DNA of 64,000 nucleotides from Pseudomonas sp. GM41(2012) (GTDB lineage Bacteria; Pseudomonadota; Gammaproteobacteria; Pseudomonadales; Pseudomonadaceae). Made by a program: the position numbers and the translations under genes. The DNA lies in the NCBI RefSeq assembly GCF_000282315.2, contig NZ_AKJN02000012.1, positions 186,001 through 250,000 on the forward strand. The letters are read 5' to 3'. Below are positions 32,641 through 41,692 of this stretch, piece by piece; position 1 is the stretch's first letter, and each line of letters begins with the position of its first letter. The notes beneath the pieces are model-generated. The model worked only from the letters and a program-made list of their open reading frames with translations. It had not been told where the DNA came from and did no database searches.

Positions 32641-33875
32641 TGTCGGCCGAGTCGGTACGAGCGCAGGTCGAGCAGGTTTACCGCGAAGACTCGCGGCGGA
32701 TTCTGGCGACCCTGATCCGTTTGCTCGGCGATTTCGATCTTGCCGAAGAGGCCTTGCACGAGGCGTTTTTCGTCGCGGTCGAGCGCTGGCAGCGTGACGG
32801 TGTGCCGGACAATCCGCGTACCTGGCTCGTGTCCACCGGGCGTTTCAAGGCCATTGATGTGTTGCGGCGGCGCGCACGCTTCATCGCGTCGCAACCGATG
32901 TTGATCGCTCAACTGGAGGCGCTGGAGCAGGCCGACTGGAGTGACGAAGACGTGGAAGACGATCGCTTGCGCCTGATCTTCACTTGTTGTCACCCGGCAC
33001 TCGCGGCGGACGCCCAGGTGCCGTTGACGCTGCGCGAAGTCTGCGACCTGACCACGGAAGAAATCGCCCGGGCTTTTCTGTCGGCGCCAGCGACCATCGC
33101 CCAGCGCATCGTGCGTGCCAAGGCGAAAATCCGTGACGCAAAAATTCCTTATCAAGTGCCGACCCTGGCGGAATTGCCCGAGCGTCTGGACAGCGTGCTG
33201 CGGGTGATTTACCTGGTGTTCAACGAAGGCTATTCCGCGTCCATGGGCGCGGAACTGACCCGTGAGGATTTGACCCGCGAGGCGATTCGGCTCGGTCGTT
33301 TGTTGATGGAACTGCTACCCGAGCCCGAAGTGATGGGGCTGCTGGCGCTGATGCTGCTGCACGAGTCCCGACGCCCGGCCCGGACATCGGCGAGCGGGGA
33401 GTTGATCGTGCTGGATGAGCAGGACCGTTCGTTGTGGGACGCCGAGATGATCGCTGAAGGTTGCGCACTGGTAGAGCGTGCACTGACAACTCGGCAATTC
33501 GGTCCTTATTGCCTGCAAGCGGCGATTGCGGCGTCGCATGCCGAAGCGCCCACGGCGGCGGAAACGGACTGGCTGGAGATTGTGGGTCTGTATGACGTGC
33601 TGTTGCGGGCGGCGCCTTCGCCAGTGATCGAATTGAACCGTGCGGCGGCGATCTCCAAACGGGATGGGCCGTTGGCGGGGCTGACATTGATCGAAGGGAT
33701 TCTGGCGCGCGGTGATTTGCTGGATTACCACCTGGCGCACGCGGCGCGGGCGGAGTTTTGTCGGCAGTTGGGAAGGATTGAGGAGGCGAGGGCGGCTTAT
33801 GAACGGGCGTTGGAGTTGACGCAGCAAGTGCCGGAAAGACGGTTTATTGAGACCCGGTTGCGGGAGCTGAAGTGA
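32640..33875 (+). CDS. ECF42-type RNA polymerase sigma factor with C-terminal helical domain
   Basis: A 411-residue sigma factor, twice the size of most ECFs. Region 2 is at residues about 15-80 (EEALHEAFFVAVERW) and region 4 about 110-165 (EVCDLTTEEIARAFLSAPATIAQRIVRAK). The long C-terminal part has the family signature LLALMLLHESRRPAR followed by the LDEQDRSLWD box near residue 265, and TPR-like repeats near the end (AHAARAEFCRQLGRIEEARAAYERAL). No anti-sigma gene lies beside it, and the C-terminal domain is thought to regulate the sigma factor in this group. Confidence 0.92.
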   Translation: MSAESVRAQVEQVYREDSRRILATLIRLLGDFDLAEEALHEAFFVAVERWQRDGVPDNPRTWLVSTGRFKAIDVLRRRARFIASQPMLIAQLEALEQADWSDEDVEDDRLRLIFTCCHPALAADAQVPLTLREVCDLTTEEIARAFLSAPATIAQRIVRAKAKIRDAKIPYQVPTLAELPERLDSVLRVIYLVFNEGYSASMGAELTREDLTREAIRLGRLLMELLPEPEVMGLLALMLLHESRRPARTSASGELIVLDEQDRSLWDAEMIAEGCALVERALTTRQFGPYCLQAAIAASHAEAPTAAETDWLEIVGLYDVLLRAAPSPVIELNRAAAISKRDGPLAGLTLIEGILARGDLLDYHLAHAARAEFCRQLGRIEEARAAYERALELTQQVPERRFIETRLRELK

Positions 33876-33913
33876 TGATCAGGGCTTGCGAGGTTGGTTG
33901 TCTGTGCTGACGC

Positions 33914-33979
33914 CATCGCGAGCAAGCTTTGCTCCTACAGGTTTAGCGAATACCTGTAGGAGCAAGGCTTGCCCGCGAT
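33914..33979. repeat. REP pair (GTAGGAGCAAGGCTTGCCCGCGAT type)
   Basis: Short, tightly spaced inverted copies of a fourth REP variant. Confidence 0.85.
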
Positions 33980-33995
33980 AAGGGCCGAAGGACCT

Positions 33996-34850
33996 TCACT
34001 CCAACATCTTGCCCAACAACCAACTCCCCGCCGGCCCTGGCGGATGCAGCCGCGACCACAGCGCATCAACGAACACCGGTTTCGGCCAGCCGCGCACGTC
34101 CAGCTCCTGCAACGTCCCTGGCCCAAACCGCTCCACCAGCCACCGGGGCAACGGCGCCCAGCCAAATCCGCCCTGAGCCATTTCCAGCAGCATCAGATAA
34201 CTCGGCGCCGACCAGACGCGCCCCTTCGCACGGCTTTCATACGGATTGACGATCGTCGCCAGACGCAGCTCCCGGTGTTGTTGCAACACGTCTTGATCGA
34301 TGTGGCTCAGCGCCGCCAGCGGATGCTCGCGGGACACGAACAGGGCAATCTCGGTCCGTTCTTCCATGGTCGAACTGACCAGGTCCGGCGGGTAACTGTC
34401 TTGTTTTTCAGCGAAGGCCACCTGCGCCCGACCCCGTTGCACCAAGGCCACCAGGTCATCGCACTCGGCGATCAGGCATTCAAGTTCCAGGTCCGGATAA
34501 CGCTGCTCAAAGGCGCTGAGCGCCGCTTCGAATCGGTCGGACTGATACGTATCGGAAATCGCCACGGTCAGCTTCGGCTCGACGCCTTGGGACAGTTGGC
34601 TGGCGGTCATTTCCAGTCGGCTGGTGGCGGCCAGAATGTCCTCGGCCCGTTGCAGCATCACGTGCCCGGCCGGGGTCAGGCTCGGTTTGCGGCTGCTGCG
34701 GTCGAACAGCGTCAGGTTCAAGTCGATTTCAAGGCTGGCCACGGCGGCGCTGATGGTCGACTGACTGCGACCCAGTTTGCGCGCCGCGGCGGAAAACGAG
34801 CCTTGAGTCGCGGCCTGAACGAAGGCCTGCAACACTTCTTGAGAGGCCAT
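33996..34850 (-). CDS. LysR-type transcriptional regulator
   Basis: A 284-residue LTTR. The HTH lies at residues about 5-62 (TQGSFSAAARKLGRSQSTISAAVASLEIDLNLTLFDR), and the effector domain follows from about 85. It is divergent from the PACE efflux gene with 91 bases between starts; this pairing of a LysR regulator with a PACE transporter is the AceR-AceI arrangement, so the target is very likely that transporter. Confidence 0.93.
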   Translation of the reverse strand: MASQEVLQAFVQAATQGSFSAAARKLGRSQSTISAAVASLEIDLNLTLFDRSSRKPSLTPAGHVMLQRAEDILAATSRLEMTASQLSQGVEPKLTVAISDTYQSDRFEAALSAFEQRYPDLELECLIAECDDLVALVQRGRAQVAFAEKQDSYPPDLVSSTMEERTEIALFVSREHPLAALSHIDQDVLQQHRELRLATIVNPYESRAKGRVWSAPSYLMLLEMAQGGFGWAPLPRWLVERFGPGTLQELDVRGWPKPVFVDALWSRLHPPGPAGSWLLGKMLE

Positions 34851-34941
34851 GAACTATCGCCTTGATCGATGGTTATTGGTTATGAAGTATCGGTGTGAAG
34901 AAGGGATCATGGCAACCACAGTCACTCAGAGGAGTCTGGCC

Positions 34942-35379
34942 ATGAGCGCCAACAAATCCATCACTGAACGTATTTTCCAGGCCATTGGTTTCGAATTGTT
35001 GGCCATCCTGATCTGTACCCCGTTGCTGGCATGGATCATGGACAAACCCATATTGGAAATGGGCGCCGTCACCATGGTTATCGCGGCATTGGCGCTGGCC
35101 TGGAACGTGGTGTTCAATGGCCTGTTCGACCGGGTGCTCAAGCGTTTCGCCATTGCGCACAACGCCTGGGTTCGCGTAGTGCACGCGCTGTTGTTCGAAG
35201 GCGGACTGGTCGCCCTTGGCGTGCCGTTGATTGCCTGGTGGCTGAACGTCAGCCTGTGGCAAGCGTTCCTGCTGGATATCGGCGTGCTGCTGTTTTTCCT
35301 GCCGTACACCTACGTTTATCACTGGGTGTACGACGTGGTGCGCGAGCGAGTGCTGATGCGTCAGGCTATCTCGGGATAA
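34942..35379 (+). CDS. PACE-family efflux transporter (AceI-like)
   Basis: A 145-residue protein with four helices, formed by two tandem bacterial-transmembrane-pair domains. The motif IGFELLAI in helix 1 contains the essential Glu (near residue 18), and WNVVFNGLFDRV near residue 55 is the PACE family motif. PACE pumps export chlorhexidine and other biocides using the proton gradient. AGAGGAG precedes the ATG at 34942 by 7-8 bases; the frame extends upstream, but those codons overlap the regulator's control region. Confidence 0.92.
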   Translation: MSANKSITERIFQAIGFELLAILICTPLLAWIMDKPILEMGAVTMVIAALALAWNVVFNGLFDRVLKRFAIAHNAWVRVVHALLFEGGLVALGVPLIAWWLNVSLWQAFLLDIGVLLFFLPYTYVYHWVYDVVRERVLMRQAISG

Positions 35380-35418
35380 AGCACAGAGACTGGCTCGTGC
35401 AAGTGATCCAATCAGCCC

Positions 35419-35510
35419 TGCAGGAGCAAGGCTTGCCCGCGATGAACGATAACGCGGTTTCAACTTATAAACCGCGGCGTCTGCATCGCGGGCAAGCCTT
35501 GCTCCTACAG
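35419..35510. repeat. REP pair (GTAGGAGCAAGGCTTGCCCGCGAT type) with inner hairpin
   Basis: Inverted copies with a spacer that forms its own hairpin (CGCGGTTT..AAACCGCG), making a stem-on-stem structure before the converging phosphate transporter gene. Confidence 0.85.
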
Positions 35511-35522
35511 GTCATGCGTTAA

Positions 35523-37136
35523 TCAGAAGAGTTGGGTGAACAGCCAATACAAACTGCCCGACAACAGAATCGCCGCCGGCAAGGTCAGCACCCAGGCCAT
35601 CAACAGGTTGCGAATAGTCTTCATCTGCAAGCCGCCGCCGTTGGCGACCATGGTCCCGGCCACCCCCGAAGACAGCACGTGAGTGGTCGACACCGGCAGG
35701 CCGAACATGTCCGCCGCGCCGATGGTCAACATCGCGACGGTTTCCGCCGAGGCGCCTTGCGCATACGTCAGGTGGGTCTTGCCGATCTTCTCACCAACCG
35801 TCACCACGATACGTTTCCAGCCGACCATGGTGCCCAGCCCCAGAGCGATGGCCACCGCGATTTTCACCCACAGCGGAATGAACCGCGTGGCGTTGTCGAT
35901 CTGCTGCTTGAACAGTTGCAGCTTGCCGTTGGTATCGGCGTCGAAGTTGCCGACCTTGTTTTTGTCCATCAGGCGAATGGTTTCGCTGGTCAGGTACATG
36001 TCGTTACGCACGTTGCCCATGGCCTCGGCCGGGACCTTGGCGAGCGAGCCGTAGCCCTTCACTTCGTTCCCGATATTGCCGGTCAAGGCGGCGAGGGCGG
36101 GGATCAGTTGCGGCGTGGCTTCCTTGCTGCGCACGTATTCGGACAGCACCGGACGCGGGTCGACCGGTGCCGGCAGCGGCGCACTTTTGACCAGCGCTTG
36201 CTGGGTGACTTCGGCCACGGCGGCAAACTGCAGCGCCTGGTCCGCCGGCATGGTGCGGTTCAGTGCGTAAGCCATCGGCAGCGTGCCGACCAGAATCAAC
36301 ATGATCAGGCCCATGCCTTTTTGACCGTCGTTGGAACCGTGGGCGAAGGACACGCCGGTGCACGTCAGGATCAACATGCCGCGAATCCACCACGGTGGCG
36401 GAGTATCGCCCTTCGGTGCTTTATACAGCGCACGATTCTTGACGAAAGCCCGCAAGGCCAACAGCAACAGCGCGGCAAACGCGAAGCCGATCAGCGGCGA
36501 CAGCAACAGCGCGTAACCGACTTTGGTTGCCTGCGCCCAGTCCACACCGCTGGTGCCGTCGCGGCCGTGCATCAGGGCATTGGCCACGCCGACCCCGATG
36601 ATCGAGCCGATCAGGGTGTGCGACGAAGACGCCGGCAAGCCCAGCCACCAGGTGCCGAGGTTCCACAGGATCGCGGCGATCAACAGGGCGAAGATCATCG
36701 CGAAACCGGCAGAGGAACCGACTTGCAGAATCAGCTCCACCGGCAGCAGGGCGATGATGCCGAACGCCACCGCGCCGCTGGACAGCAGCACCCCAAGGAA
36801 GTTGAAGAACCCGGACCAGGCTACCGCGAAATTCGGCGGCAAGGAGTTGGTGTAAATCACCGTGGCCACGGCGTTGGCGGTGTCGTGGAAACCGTTGACG
36901 AATTCAAAGCCGAGGGCAATCAGCAGCGCCACGCCCAACAGCAGAAACGGCGTCCAGGTAGTCACCACGGTGCCGAGTTCGTTCATGTCGTGCATCAGGC
37001 TGTAGGCGGTGAACAACAGCCCGCTACCCAGCACCGCGAAGAAAATCACGATGGTCAGCAGGCCGGGCTTTTTATCGAATTGCGGTTTGGCGCTACTGGC
37101 GGGCGCCTGGGCGGCGGAGAAGGAAGGAGTAGCCAT
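35523..37136 (-). CDS. Low-affinity inorganic phosphate transporter, Pit family
   Basis: A 537-residue membrane protein with two PiT repeat halves. The signature GFHDTANAVATVIYTNSL (near residue 85) and its mirror, AHGSNDGQKGMGLIMLIL (near 283), both hold the conserved Asn/Asp of Pit proteins; the hydrophilic loop of about 130 residues between them (residues 305-425) contains many Ala/Pro. Start at ATG 37136, which has AGGA about 9 bases upstream; an ATG at 37172 adds 12 residues but has no ribosome site. Proton-coupled phosphate uptake is expected. Confidence 0.93.
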   Translation of the reverse strand: MATPSFSAAQAPASSAKPQFDKKPGLLTIVIFFAVLGSGLLFTAYSLMHDMNELGTVVTTWTPFLLLGVALLIALGFEFVNGFHDTANAVATVIYTNSLPPNFAVAWSGFFNFLGVLLSSGAVAFGIIALLPVELILQVGSSAGFAMIFALLIAAILWNLGTWWLGLPASSSHTLIGSIIGVGVANALMHGRDGTSGVDWAQATKVGYALLLSPLIGFAFAALLLLALRAFVKNRALYKAPKGDTPPPWWIRGMLILTCTGVSFAHGSNDGQKGMGLIMLILVGTLPMAYALNRTMPADQALQFAAVAEVTQQALVKSAPLPAPVDPRPVLSEYVRSKEATPQLIPALAALTGNIGNEVKGYGSLAKVPAEAMGNVRNDMYLTSETIRLMDKNKVGNFDADTNGKLQLFKQQIDNATRFIPLWVKIAVAIALGLGTMVGWKRIVVTVGEKIGKTHLTYAQGASAETVAMLTIGAADMFGLPVSTTHVLSSGVAGTMVANGGGLQMKTIRNLLMAWVLTLPAAILLSGSLYWLFTQLF

Positions 37137-37235
37137 GACGGACAATCCTGAGGAGGAAGGAGTGTCGCTCATGATCGTTGCTGAATGTTACAGAGAGGCT
37201 GCTTTGGATCAGTGTTTGGGGTTTTTAAAGGCAGA

Positions 37236-37333
37236 ATCAAAAGATCGCAGCCTCGTTTCACTCGACAGCTCCTACAGGGTTGCGCATTCCAAATGTAGGA
37301 GCTGTCGAGTGAAACGAGGCTGCGATCTTTTGA
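37236..37333. repeat. REP pair (GGAGCTGTCGAGTGAAACGAGG type)
   Basis: Inverted copies ending 3 bases before the stop codon of the CorA-like gene. Confidence 0.9.
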
Positions 37334-37335
37334 TC

Positions 37336-38358
37336 TTAGTAATCCTGGCGCTTACGAAACGCCCAACGCCCGGCGATCACGGTAAACGTCGCGACCAACG
37401 CCACCAGAATCCAGAACCCTTCCGGGTCGCCGGAAAGCGGTACGCCACCGACGTTCATGCCAAAGAACCCGGCGATGATGTTGATCGGCAACGCCAGCAC
37501 CGTGACCACGGTCAGGGTGAACAGCGTGCGGTTGCTCTGTTCGTTGAGGTTGGCGGCGATTTCTTCCTGCAACAGCTTGATCCGTTCGCCCAGCGCCGTG
37601 AGGTCGTTGATGATCAGCGCGAACTCCTCGGTGGACTTGCGCAGCTCCTTCACGTCTTCCTTCTGCAACCACTGCGGCGGGCGATTGAGCAGGCGCAGCA
37701 ACGAGCCCGGTTCCAGCGCCAACAAGCGTTGCAGGCGCACCAGCACCCGTCGGTTGGCACCCAGTTCAGCCCGGTTGGTCGACAGCCGCGAGGACAGCAA
37801 CTCATCTTCGATCTGATCGACACTGAGGCTGGTCTTGCGCACGATCTGGGTCAGCACTTCGCCCTGATCACGCAGCAAATGCACCAGCAATTCCAGCGGC
37901 GAGCGAAAGCACTCACCGGCCTTCACCGACGAGCGCAGCTTGTCCACCGAGTGCAGCGGTTGCAGGCGTGCGCTGACGATCAGCCGACTGCGGGCGCAGA
38001 CCCACAGCGTCGAAACATCTGAAGAAACCATGCTGCTGAGGTTGAACACCACGTCGTTGACCACCGCCAGCAACGCTGAATCCACATGCTCGATGCGCGT
38101 CGAACGCGAACCTTCATGCAGCGCTTCGAAAAACTCGTCGGGCAATTCCAGATGGCTTTTCATCCAGCGCTCGCATGCGGCGTGGGCCAGGTTGAGGTGC
38201 AGCCAGAGAAATTCGTCGTTGTCACCAGGTTGTTGCAAGCACTGCAAGGCCTTGGCCGAATCGAGCTCCCGGCCGCGCTCGCCGGGGCGAAAACTGAAAC
38301 CGTACAGCAGACCGAACAGGTCCGTGTCGCGATGACTTTGGTCGATGCTGTGGTTCAT
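37336..38358 (-). CDS. CorA/ZntB-family metal ion transporter
   Basis: A 340-residue protein with a long soluble N-terminal domain (residues 1-280) and two C-terminal helices. The GMN motif at the end of the first helix is seen in AGFFGMNVGGVPL (near 302), the hallmark of CorA-type transporters. The N-terminal half (TDLFGLLYGFSF, LHLNLAHAACERWM) is closer to ZntB than to CorA. It would move Zn2+ (or Mg2+) across the inner membrane. Start at ATG 38358. Confidence 0.87.
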   Translation of the reverse strand: MNHSIDQSHRDTDLFGLLYGFSFRPGERGRELDSAKALQCLQQPGDNDEFLWLHLNLAHAACERWMKSHLELPDEFFEALHEGSRSTRIEHVDSALLAVVNDVVFNLSSMVSSDVSTLWVCARSRLIVSARLQPLHSVDKLRSSVKAGECFRSPLELLVHLLRDQGEVLTQIVRKTSLSVDQIEDELLSSRLSTNRAELGANRRVLVRLQRLLALEPGSLLRLLNRPPQWLQKEDVKELRKSTEEFALIINDLTALGERIKLLQEEIAANLNEQSNRTLFTLTVVTVLALPINIIAGFFGMNVGGVPLSGDPEGFWILVALVATFTVIAGRWAFRKRQDY

Positions 38359-38686
38359 GAGGTCTCACTGAAGGAAGCGCCGACGGTCACTTTGTGTAGC
38401 AGCTGGCGAAGCCTGCGTTCGACTCGGGCCGCGTTACGGCGGGTTTCACAGGTTCACTTGAGCCGCATCATCGCAAGGAGTTTTGACGGTTTTGTGACAG
38501 AGCAGTAGAGGCGAAATAGTGGCACTACCGACGGTCGGAATTGATTAAAGAACCGCTCTGTCACGCCGATCTTGCCTACGTTAACTTGCACGGCTTTGGC
38601 CACTGGCCGAGGTCGCAGACAGGGATGTCCAGACACCTTTCACGCCTGTTCGCGGCGTGTCTCATCCTTGTCATGAGTATCACTCG
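38359..38686. other. Divergent intergenic region with sigma-28 promoter
   Basis: About 330 bases between the divergent CorA-like and chemoreceptor genes. It holds a lone REP-like half (AGCAGCTGGCGAAGCCTGCG, 38399-38418) and a flagellar-type promoter upstream of the chemoreceptor gene. No other feature is clear. Confidence 0.7.
38546..38572 (+). promoter_or_regulatory. Sigma-28 (FliA) promoter for the chemoreceptor gene
   Basis: TAAA at 38546-38549, exactly 15 bases, then GCCGATCT at 38565-38572; the flagellar sigma consensus is TAAA-15-GCCGATAA. It lies 114 bases upstream of the ATG. Confidence 0.85.
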
Positions 38687-40309
38687 ATGTTGCAAAAATC
38701 CCTGAGAGCACAAATCCTCGCGTTGTTGAGCGGCAGTCTGTTCGCGATGCTGTTGATCGCCCTGGCCTGCTTTCACTTTCTGTCCAGCGGTGTTCAGAGC
38801 TACACGAATCTGATCGAAGGCCCGCTGCACACTTCGCAATTGATCGATGAAGCCAACCTGCAATTCAAGGTGCAGGTACAGGAGTGGAAAAACGTCCTGC
38901 TGCGCGGCAAGCAGCCTGCGGATCTGGACAAATACTGGAAGCAATTCGAAGACCGTCAGCGCGACGTGCAGGGCATCCTCGGTGAACTGGCCGGGCAGAA
39001 GGGTATCGAGCCGTCACTCAAGACGCGCATCGAACGCCTGCGGGACGAACATCGTCTGTTGGGCGCGGCTTATCAGAAGGGCCGTGACGCCTACGTGGCG
39101 GCAGGCGCCGACCCCACGGCTGGCGACACGGCGGTCAAAGGTGTGGACCGCGCAACCAGCGATCAGATGAGCGAGTTGGTCAGCGAACTGCGCAAGGGGG
39201 GGGCCGAGCAATCGAAGCTGATCAGCGCCGACGCCGACCGCACTGTGTTGCTGGGGATCATAGTGATGCTTGCCTCGGGTCTGTTGATCGGGTTGTTGAG
39301 CCTGTGGCTGGTTAACCGCAACCTGGTGGAACCGATTCGCAAACTGATCGAGTACGTGGCGCAACTCAGCCAGGGTCGTTTTGCCGAACGCGTGGCCAGC
39401 ACCCGTCAGGACGAATTGGGCAAACTGGCGATGGCCGCCAATACCCTGCGCGATTTTCTTGCCGAAACCTTCAACCGTTTGCAGCGCAGCGCCTCGGATC
39501 TGGACAGTGCCAGCGGTGAGCTGAACTCCATCGCCACCCTGATGGCCAGCGGCACTAACGAGCAGTTCAACCGCACCGATCAGGTGGCCACGGCGATGAA
39601 CGAAATGTCCGCTACCGCGCAAGAAGTCGCACGTCACGCTGCCGATGCGGCACGAGCCGCCGATGATGCCGACCAGTCCGCCCAGCAGGGCGAAAAGGTC
39701 ATGCAGGGCACCATTCACACCATCACCCAAATGCGCAGCGAAATTGCCAATACCGCCACGGTCATTCGTCGTCTGGAAACCGACAGCGGGCGCATCGGCA
39801 AGGTGCTGGAAGTGATTCGCGGCATCGCCGAGCAGACCAATCTGCTGGCGCTCAACGCCGCCATCGAAGCAGCCCGTGCCGGTGAAGCCGGCCGTGGTTT
39901 TGCGGTGGTGGCCGATGAAGTTCGCAGCCTGGCCCAGCGCACGGCGGCGTCGATCATCGAGATCAACCAGATCATTCAAACGGTGCAAACCGGTGCGGTG
40001 GACGCCGCTCAGGCGATTGAAAGCGGTCAGTCGCGCAGTGAGGAAAGTGTCGAGCAAGTGACTCAGGCCGGCGCCATGCTGGAGCGCATCACCCTTGCCG
40101 TGGAAGCCATTCGCGACATGAACCGTCAGATCGCCACCGCCGCGGAAGAGCAGACGTCCGTGGCGGAAGACATCTCGCGCAACCTCACCGAAATCACCAG
40201 CATCGCCAGCACCAATCTGGACAACGTGCAGCGCACCGAAGCGGCCAGTCACAACCTGCACGGGTTGTCGGGGCAATTGAATGAAGTGACGGCGCGTTTA
40301 AGCGCGTAA
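38687..40309 (+). CDS. Methyl-accepting chemotaxis protein with periplasmic four-helix domain
   Basis: A 540-residue receptor. Helix 1 is at about residues 10-35, a periplasmic ligand domain follows at about 36-190 (all-helical 4HB_MCP type, containing QVQEWKNVLLRGKQPADLDKYWKQF), helix 2 at about 190-212, HAMP from 213, and the cytoplasmic methylated domain to the end, with the tip EQTNLLALNAAIEAARAGEAGRGFAVVADEVR. Start at ATG 38687; an in-frame upstream GTG gives no transmembrane benefit. Ligand unknown. The sigma-28 promoter ties it to flagellar gene control. Confidence 0.92.
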   Translation: MLQKSLRAQILALLSGSLFAMLLIALACFHFLSSGVQSYTNLIEGPLHTSQLIDEANLQFKVQVQEWKNVLLRGKQPADLDKYWKQFEDRQRDVQGILGELAGQKGIEPSLKTRIERLRDEHRLLGAAYQKGRDAYVAAGADPTAGDTAVKGVDRATSDQMSELVSELRKGGAEQSKLISADADRTVLLGIIVMLASGLLIGLLSLWLVNRNLVEPIRKLIEYVAQLSQGRFAERVASTRQDELGKLAMAANTLRDFLAETFNRLQRSASDLDSASGELNSIATLMASGTNEQFNRTDQVATAMNEMSATAQEVARHAADAARAADDADQSAQQGEKVMQGTIHTITQMRSEIANTATVIRRLETDSGRIGKVLEVIRGIAEQTNLLALNAAIEAARAGEAGRGFAVVADEVRSLAQRTAASIIEINQIIQTVQTGAVDAAQAIESGQSRSEESVEQVTQAGAMLERITLAVEAIRDMNRQIATAAEEQTSVAEDISRNLTEITSIASTNLDNVQRTEAASHNLHGLSGQLNEVTARLSA

Positions 40310-40318
40310 CGGGAATGA

Positions 40319-40353
40319 CTGTGTACCGGTTTGCTTACCGAGTCGGTACACAG
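40319..40353. terminator. Terminator-like hairpin between converging genes
   Basis: CTGTGTACCG and CGGTACACAG form a perfect 10-bp stem with a 15-base loop, between the chemoreceptor and histidine kinase genes. No T tract is clear. Confidence 0.6.
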
Positions 40354-40372
40354 CGGCGGACGTCGCGGCGGC

Positions 40373-41557
40373 TCATTCGCAGATGGTGACTGGAAGGCTG
40401 AAAGTAAACGTCGTGCCCTGTTGCTCGGTCGAGACCACGTCCAGTTTTCCGCCATGGGACTGCGCAATCTGACTGGCAATGTACAACCCCAACCCGAGGC
40501 CGGTCCGCGGTGTTCCGCTGGTCGGTCGCGAGTAGGGCCGGAACAGATGGGGCAGCGCATCCTCGGCAATCAGCCCCTGATTTTTCACGCTCAGCACGAA
40601 CTGTCCTTTATTGATTTGCGCGCTGATTTCAATCGGGCCGTCGGGATCGCCATGAGCAACCGCGTTCGCCACCAGATTGGAGAGTAACTGCGCGACCCGC
40701 TCGCGATCGCAATGAACGCTGTGCAGGTCGCCGATGGACGATTGAATGGAGCGGCCGGGATGGATGCTCTGAACCTCTGAAATCACATGCCGCAAGGCAT
40801 CCGCAAGATCGGGGCACGGCTCGATGTTCACTGGAATGCCACGGCCCAAAGAGCCGCGAGCGAAATCCAGAACGTCATCGACCAGTTTGGTCGCACGACG
40901 GGCGCTGGTGAGGATGTGCCGGGCCCGCTGCAGATTCGCCTCATCGGGTAGTTTGCGCAGGAGCATTTCGGCGCCGGCGCTGATGGCGAACAAGGGGTTG
41001 CGCAGATCATGCCCGAGCACGGCGATGAACTGTTCGCGCAGTTCGGCGGTTTCCCGTTCCTGCTTCAGCGCGGCTTCGGTCTTTTGCAGGTTTTCTTCGG
41101 CCTCGATCTGCAGCGCCAGCATCCGGGCGAAGGATTCCATGGTGCTCTGGATCGTGCTGGATTTGAGGGGCGCAGGGGTGGGGTCAAGGGCGCAGATGGT
41201 GCCGAAAAAGCGTCCGTCGGTGCGGAAAATCGGCACGGCGATGTAGCTTTCGAACTGATAGAGGCGAGGGGTGTGGTGATCGCGGTAACGCGGGTCTTCA
41301 CTGGCCTTGTCGATGACTACCGAATGATGCGCCTGACGAATTTCGTGGCACAGGGTTGTGACAAGATCCAGTTCACCGCCGACCTGTAAACCGAAATTCA
41401 GTTGGTCGAGCACCGCACACGCCGTCCACGAATCTTCGGTGACCCGGGCCACGGCGACGAAGCGCAGCCCCGTCAGTTCACGGACCACTTGAAGAATCGC
41501 CGGCACCGCCCTGATCCGACCGATCGTGGCGATGTCTGCTGCCGCTGCTTGCCCCAT
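40373..41557 (-). CDS. GAF-domain sensor histidine kinase
   Basis: A 394-residue soluble kinase. A GAF domain covers about residues 15-165, HisKA begins near 180 with LGHDLRNPLFAISAG (phospho-His near 185), and HATPase follows from about 275 (LLSNLVANAVAHGDPDG, GLGLGLYIASQIAQSHGG). No receiver domain or membrane segment is attached and no response-regulator gene adjoins, so it is an orphan. The GAF resembles bacteriophytochrome/cyclic-nucleotide-type GAFs only generally; signal unknown. Confidence 0.93.
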   Translation of the reverse strand: MGQAAAADIATIGRIRAVPAILQVVRELTGLRFVAVARVTEDSWTACAVLDQLNFGLQVGGELDLVTTLCHEIRQAHHSVVIDKASEDPRYRDHHTPRLYQFESYIAVPIFRTDGRFFGTICALDPTPAPLKSSTIQSTMESFARMLALQIEAEENLQKTEAALKQERETAELREQFIAVLGHDLRNPLFAISAGAEMLLRKLPDEANLQRARHILTSARRATKLVDDVLDFARGSLGRGIPVNIEPCPDLADALRHVISEVQSIHPGRSIQSSIGDLHSVHCDRERVAQLLSNLVANAVAHGDPDGPIEISAQINKGQFVLSVKNQGLIAEDALPHLFRPYSRPTSGTPRTGLGLGLYIASQIAQSHGGKLDVVSTEQQGTTFTFSLPVTICE

Positions 41558-41646
41558 TTCAAACTATCCCTGCATGAAAAGTGTGGTGGAATTCTAGCGG
41601 GCTGACGCGGCGTTGGCGCGACTTGATTTGCCTGAATTTGATGTGC

Positions 41647-41680
41647 AAAAAAGCCGCACGATCCGAAGATCGTGCGGCTT
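41647..41680 (-). terminator. Terminator of the PepSY gene
   Basis: Read on the minus strand, AAGCCGCACGATC and GATCGTGCGGCTT form a 13-bp stem, followed by a run of T. It lies 12 bases after the PepSY stop. Confidence 0.9.
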
Positions 41681-41692
41681 GGTGTTTGTGCA

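Noticed and set aside
35532..37151. 539-codon plus-strand frame
   Set aside because: Fully antisense to the Pit phosphate transporter; residues are Gln/Arg/His-rich without any domain pattern.
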